From Allantophomopsis cytisporea (lineage: Eukaryota; Ascomycota; Leotiomycetes; Phacidiales; Phacidiaceae): 64,000 bases of DNA. The notes beneath the pieces are model-generated. The model had not been told where the DNA came from, ran no database searches, and was given only the letters and a program-made list of their open reading frames with translations. The translations under genes and the position numbers were made by a program. Below, piece by piece: positions 58,562-64,000 of the stretch (its first letter is position 1; each line of letters opens with the position of its first letter). The stretch covers positions 186,001-250,000 of the forward strand of contig CP103020.1 of NCBI GenBank assembly GCA_024752435.1, read 5' to 3'.

Positions 58562-58732
58562 AAAGGTGGGAGCTGGGGTAGTGAGGTAAAAAGAGGATTG
58601 AATGATGACGATGATGGTGCGTGATTTGAAGGTTTGAAAGATTGATAAAGTGGAGTGTGTGATCAAGGGTATCTGCGTTTGTGGTTGTTGTGCGTAGATG
58701 AAATGATGAAGGAAGAGAGAGATGATGACTTG

Positions 58733-58759
58733 GATTGGAATGGATTGGATTGGATTGGA
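58733..58759. repeat. GGATT pentanucleotide repeat
   Basis: Tandem TGGAT/GGATT units, directly visible. Confidence 0.85.
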
Positions 58760-58942
58760 TGTGAGGAGGGTTGTATCGGGATATAGGCGTGATTTTTATC
58801 TGGGTGAGAATTGATTGTGAGGGATGTTATATGAGTGAGTCGTATATTGAAATGAAGTTGTTGATGGTGAGTGACTTTTTGTTGTCGGTGCGTCGGGAAT
58901 CCGATATGCGATGCGTGGATGTATTATGTGAGGGTAGTAAGG

Positions 58943-58966
58943 TAGGTAGGTAGGTAGGTAGGTAGT
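58943..58966. repeat. GGTA tetranucleotide repeat
   Basis: About six tandem GGTA units. Confidence 0.9.
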
Positions 58967-58992
58967 ATATATCGAAGGTGCCGGATGTTTTG

Positions 58993-59023
58993 TATGGTTG
59001 TATGGTTGTATGGTTGTATGACT
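58993..59023. repeat. TATGGTTG octamer repeat
   Basis: About three and a half tandem units. Confidence 0.85.
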
Positions 59024-59113
59024 GTATGTTGTATGTTGGTTGGATGTGAAGTGAGACTGTGCGCGGGCGCGTCGTTCCTTTCTTTCTCTCTCTCTCTTCT
59101 CTCTTTTTACCAG

Positions 59114-59182
59114 GTGATTGATTGATTGATTGATTGACTGATTGATTGACTGACTGATGGATGGATGGATGGATGGATGGAT
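59114..59182. repeat. TGAT/TGAC then GATG tetranucleotide repeats
   Basis: Two adjoining arrays: TGAT/TGAC units, then uninterrupted GATG units from about 59156. Confidence 0.9.
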
Positions 59183-59285
59183 GATATCAAGGCACCAAGG
59201 CAGAGAGAGAGGTTGGTGAGTGAGTTGGATAAGGTATGGACAAGGTTGGCTGACTGACTACACACAGACAACTTTTTTCCGTAGA

Positions 59286-59342
59286 GGCAGGCAGGCGCAG
59301 GCAGGCAGGCGCAGGCAGGCAGGCGCAGGCAGGCAGGCAGAG
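59286..59342. repeat. GGCAGGCAGGCGCA minisatellite
   Basis: Tandem array of GGCA/GCGCA units, about 14 bp per higher-order unit. Confidence 0.85.
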
Positions 59343-59619
59343 AGAGGCAAGAGGCAGCAGCACAAGAGAGACAGACGAGCAGCAGCTCTGGATTTGAAGA
59401 CGGTAACAGTAATATATAGGCCCGCGACCTGAGCACGACTGCTTCAAAAGAGTGGGTCCGTGCCATCCCTGTCACCCGGCCTGCGCCAATGGATTTTTTG
59501 TGCCTTAGTCCACCTTAGCGAGGGAGAATTTGAAGAGAAGAAAACGGATGGGCTGGGCTCAGGCAGGCACAATCTCACAAATCATATCCACGTCCATGTA
59601 TGTACACTGGCTAGCGGAG

Positions 59620-59657
59620 GAAAATGGAAATGGAAATGGAAATGGAAATGGAAAAGG
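59620..59657. repeat. GGAAAT hexanucleotide repeat
   Basis: About six tandem units. Confidence 0.9.
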
Positions 59658-62076
59658 AAAGGCAAGTCTCAAGTAATTGACGCGGTTAGCTAATCCTGTG
59701 TGGATTGAATCTTTCCCGACATATGCATGGGAAATACACAAGGAGATCTAAAGAGTGGGTATGGGTGTATTTGATGCTCGTCAGAGTTGCATTGTGATAC
59801 ATACAGGTCGATTCGATGCGATGGATGTATGTATCTAGAATGCTCTCCTTTGACGATCCGATCCGACCGACCTACCTACCTCTGATCCGGTGATGGAAAG
59901 AAACTAAATGAAAAAAAAAGTAGAGTGATGGATGTGAAGATGATGAGATAGATAATTCATACAACATGCGTCCATGGATCCTGGTAAACACAATAATAGA
60001 ACTAGAAATAAAAACAAAAACCAAGAGGCAGTGTATATTGATTTGACGATGAAACCTCAAACTCGCAATGCTCTCTGGTATTTGACAAATTGCACGGACT
60101 ATTTCCTATTGAGTATTTGCAACCACGATCAATTTACATAATATAATAAACGATCAGCGGAAAATCCTCCTCAAGTCCGCCTCGCATTTGGGAAGAACCA
60201 TGTCATGCCATCCGGTAACCAAGGTCAGGTCCCTCGGCTTTCAGATACCTCAATTCCACTATTTCTGTCCTCGAGCTGAACAATGCCGGCATGATGCGGT
60301 ATCAAGGTATCTCTTCAGAGCGGCATTCGCGAATGACACAAACCACCCGGATATTTTGGAGTTGTGGTGTTCTTTGCTTGCCGTTGCATATCTTGTACAG
60401 GCGTGCATCTCCACTTCGCCTTCGATTAGTTCACAATGGATGCCATGCTTAACGCAGAACAGGCCCTTTCGCGTGTCTGCTCACAAGTGCCATGCTTGCC
60501 AACCAATGTAAAGGGACTGGGGGAACTCCAGCCTTGGGGGATGATGCCGGACCTTCGCATCAACACGAAAGTTGTGCTTTGGCTCCTTCAGAGATTCCGA
60601 CGAGAGAGGCAGAGGAGAGAAGAGAAAGAAGACAAAACCGAAAGGAAACAGAAAGGAAACGGATGAGAATAAAGCTGTGAGGGTTTCGTGGATGAAACGC
60701 TACCATGACTCATTCAGCTGGACATGAGTCTAGCATGCAGATTTTATTCTCCGTATAACCAAGCGTATGTGCAAGACTCCACGATGTAACTCCCTTCCTC
60801 CCAATGAATATGGAAAGTCATATGTCATATCGTATCGTGAATGTGTCCTCAGCGAGCGTTGGTGTGTGTGATTGCATGGATACATGAGGAGACTTAGATG
60901 GCACAGCATCGTGCGTCTGCATGTATAATATACTCCCTTGCGCGTCGATAGGACAGAGTCAACATTGACCCTGTCTTGCTGGCTTGGACGTGGACGAGGC
61001 TGAAGGTTGTCTGATTTCCGTTTTCCTGTGTCAGTGCCAGTGTCAGTGTGGCGAGTGTATTTGTTTAGTCGAGAGCGTGAGAGAGTCTGGGGGCAACCAT
61101 GTCACGATGCAAGAATAGCTGCCTTTATCCGTGCCCATGAGCCATAAGGACAGGTTGATGTTGACCTCATGTAGCTTGTGGAGATCTTTGCGGAATATTA
61201 CACGCTTCATAGAATATGGGATTATGCGATCTGGCTATTATTCCTGGGGAATTCTAGTCAGATGATCATCGTTTATAATCTATGCTCGATAATGATGGAA
61301 AATATAAACGGAAAATAAATTAAATAGATTGAATAAATAAAGTACGGTAAAATAGAATAAAAATAAAAATAAAAATTGTCGTTGTCGTTATAATTATTCA
61401 TCTTAGCTGCTTAATTCATCCACTTATCTTCGTATTCCTCATCATCTCTTTTCAGTCCCTTCATTCTTTTCTTTCTTTTTCTACACATTCACATCCTGAA
61501 GGAATATACTTCTCCTCACTCTCCACTCTGAATGTGAAGGTCTTCATAAAAACGATGCATTAAATGTCCTTCGCAACCATTCTTCGTTCCCTTTACCCTC
61601 GACCCTTTCCAATACTCAATTCAAGGCTGCAGTCGCTAAGGCCAACAGCTTTGGCTGCACTGCGGCCCGCCAAGCAACCACCGGGTCCCTTAGCTGCACC
61701 TCACGTTAAAGCCGACCTTACATCGACTCTGTGTAGTACAAGCAGATGCTCAGAGTCCCTGAATATACCAAACCCGTCCAAACTGCGACTATCCTCCCCC
61801 TCGTCATCCCTAGAACCTCTCACCCACAAAAATCCCCAAGAGACAAGGCTCTCCTCTTCGACTCCCGTTGTCTTGATTTTTGTACTCTTTCCCATCCTTC
61901 GAATTCCCATTATTCAGCTCACCGATCCCCATCCCACAATCAATCAATCATCATTGTGCTTGACTCCCCCAACAGTACTCGACACTCAATGCTGCCATAA
62001 AGCATCAGCCTTCTTCCTTCGTTATCACTGCCCCTCTCCTTACGCCCACGGCCTCCCTACCCCCCCCACCACCACC

Positions 62077-64000
62077 ATGTCTTCCCAAGCATACAATCCC
62101 CAGATGGCAGCGTCCATTCCACGACCAGCGGCGTACGGGGCACCCGTACCAGCATCCACTCCAGCTGCCCCCGCCGGCACATTCGCCCCTGGTACGAAGA
62201 TACAAGTGGGAAGTCACAAGGTGGTGATTCAGAAGTATTTCTCCGAGGGAGGATTTGCGCACGTATATCTGGTGAAGATGCCAAAGGCCATCGATGGCAC
62301 TGACATTGCCGTGCTGAAGAGAGTGGCCGTGCCGGATAAGGACGCCCTGGCGAACATGCGGACCGAGGTGGAGACCATGAAGAAGTTGAAGGGCCACCGA
62401 CCCATCGTCACGTACTACGACTCGCACGCCTCGCAGCTGAAGGGCGGCGGCTATGAGGTCTTCCTGCTCATGGAGTTTTGCAATGGGGGTGGTCTGATTG
62501 ATTTCATGAATACCCGTCTGCAGAACCGCCTCACCGAGCCCGAGATCCTCAAGATCTTCTCCGACGTCACGGAGGGTGTCGCATGCATGCATTACCTCAA
62601 GCCACCCTTGCTGCATCGCGATTTGAAGGTCGAGAATGTCCTCATTACCACATCCGGGAACTCGCGCCGGTTCAAGGTCTGTGATTTCGGTTCGACTGCT
62701 CCGCCGAGACCTGCTGCGACCAATGTGGCTGAATGCCGCCTTATCGAAGAAGACATTCAGAAGCACACTACTCTACAATACCGGAGTCCTGAAATGATTG
62801 ATGTATATCGAAAACAACCTATCGATGAGAAATCCGATATTTGGGCTTTGGGTGTACTGCTATACAAGTTATGTTATTATACGACTCCTTTCGAGGATCA
62901 GGGTCAACTGGCTATACTGAACGCTAGCTTCAAGTTCCCTGCTTATCCTCCCTTTTCTGACAACCTAAAAAAGTTAATTGGTATGTATTGGTGTTGAGAG
63001 AGGATAGTACGCATTTGCTAACTTGCCTCAGCGTCAATGCTCCGAGAGCAGCCACAAGCTCGCCCAAATGTATACCAGGTTCTTCGTGAAGCTTGCATGA
63101 TGCAAGGAATTGAATGTCCCATTAAAGATGTATGTGTGATTTCTAGAGTTCTTTCGTCTCTTACTAATGACGTGCAGATATATGCCGGAAGAACCCAATC
63201 AGAATCACGTCGAAATCAACAATTACCACCTCTACCAGATGCGAAATCCCCACCAACTGTTGGAGCTGTGTATTCCCCGCCACAACCTACGAAACAATAT
63301 ATTCCAGAAGTTGTACCTATGCGCCGTGGCAGGCCAACGGCAGCACCAACTACAACAACAACCAAGCCAGCTCCGTCGCCAATGCGGGGTGCGACCAGTG
63401 ATCCATTTGCTGCACTAGATGCCAAATCACCACCAGCTCTTGCCACGGATGATATATCATCTCGCTTCCCCAGTTTGGATCAATTCTCATTGCTACACGA
63501 AAAAGGAAGCAAATTTGAATTCGATACGTCTTCGCCAACCTCAGTCACATCCCCGCCAATACAGCCAAAGCCAATCAGTCAGAGAGTAACTGAGAAGTTG
63601 GCCGATGATGCTTTCGCAGCCGCCCAGGCCAAGACCTCTGCGGCGCCAACGATTCAGCCAAAACCTTCATCTTCAGTAAGTCGAGCACAGATGATTATCT
63701 CCAGCAATCCGGAATTGCAGAAGGTGGCTTCGGCTCCTACGCCAATACGGCAAAGTTCTCCTGAGAGGCCGAAGATGGTCTCTCAAGGTACTATGACATC
63801 ACCTGACACTACGCCTATTGAACGTCCAGCCAACAGTTATCTTCCATCTAACCCAACATCTGATTACAAATCTCCACCAATCTATCGATTCCCTCCTGCC
63901 GATCATCACCGATCATCCAGTGTCCCCAGGAACCAAGAACTAGTGACATTAGCTACATCAAATCTGTCTGTAGAGAGTCAGCGACCTCCCATTATATCAA
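62077..64000 (+). CDS. Ark1/Prk1-family serine/threonine kinase, partial at right edge
   Basis: Actin-regulating (NAK) family kinase that phosphorylates endocytic coat proteins at cortical actin patches. Exons 62077-62980, 63032-63129 and 63178 onward (introns 51 and 48 bp); the last stays open to the window end. The chosen ATG follows ACCACC. The kinase domain is at about residues 45-320: glycine-rich loop FSEGGFAHVYLV, catalytic HRDLKVEN (Asp182), DFG (Asp203) and the family's IEEDIQKHTTLQYRSPEM activation segment. After ASMLREQPQARPNVYQVL the chain becomes Pro/Ser-rich with repeated DPFAALD/FPSLDQF-type motifs, as in the long tails of Ark1/Akl1. The frame is open upstream to an ATG at 61564, but those 171 residues are CT-skew sequence and probably leader. 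Confidence 0.93.

Larger units (their letters stand above)
58147..62076. other. Divergent intergenic region between MOT1 and the kinase gene
   Basis: Nearly 4 kb with many simple repeats at 58.5-59.7 kb and a CT-rich leader before the kinase. No independent gene was supported. Frames at 59107-59475 and 60188-60680 are repeat- or skew-driven. An in-frame ATG at 61564 lies 171 codons above the chosen kinase start. Confidence 0.55.

Noticed and set aside
59286..59342. CRISPR-like array
   Set aside because: Short tandem units without spacers; the DNA is eukaryotic.
59107..59475. Ser/Cys/Ala-rich minus frames
   Set aside because: They translate the simple-repeat arrays of this stretch.

Overview
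The window is nuclear DNA from a filamentous ascomycete (Pezizomycotina). The evidence is the many 48-127 bp spliceosomal introns with GTAAGT/GTATGT-type donors, the fungal-specific families (Zn2Cys6 regulator, DUF7729 glycoprotein, PFF1 vacuolar protease, AIM18, Ark/Prk kinase), CT-rich leaders, and relic genes whose stop codons fit C-to-T decay. A Leotiomycete is plausible but not proven. No CRISPR array, rRNA gene or intact tRNA gene was seen.

Layout. 1-3.5 kb: the first exon of an unknown gene leaving the left edge, divergent from AP-1 gamma-adaptin (APL4). 3.5-13 kb: sparse DNA with one decayed gene (5.3-6.3 kb). 13.1-15.3 kb: a MAL/AmyR-like zinc-cluster regulator, alone in about 18 kb. 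15.3-24.8 kb: gene-free, with a tRNA-headed SINE-like element at 16.8 kb. 24.8-32 kb: a GPI-type DUF7729 protein, a proline iminopeptidase and the broken N-terminal half of a cytochrome P450. 32-45.6 kb: a dense housekeeping block: PFF1, GRR1, AIM18, glutaredoxin, a UBL-BAG co-chaperone and a FAD-dependent oxidoreductase. 45.6-52 kb: an accessory strip with three small genes of unknown family and a second, inverted copy of the SINE-like element. 52-64 kb: MOT1 and an Ark/Prk-type kinase running off the right edge, separated by about 4 kb rich in simple repeats.

The housekeeping genes serve unrelated processes (clathrin traffic, TBP removal, SCF ubiquitination, redox and chaperone functions, actin and endocytosis), and no operon-like pathway cluster is seen. 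The most notable points are a newly recognised pair of tRNA-derived repeats, two adjacent genes whose N-termini appear to lack an AUG (BAG co-chaperone and glutaredoxin), very small 5' coding exons in three genes, a 51-nt stopless intron in GRR1, two relic genes whose in-frame stops fit RIP-like decay, and a CCAAT-rich promoter in front of an orphan membrane protein. Splice junctions were set by reading frame, consensus sites and family knowledge, without transcript data.
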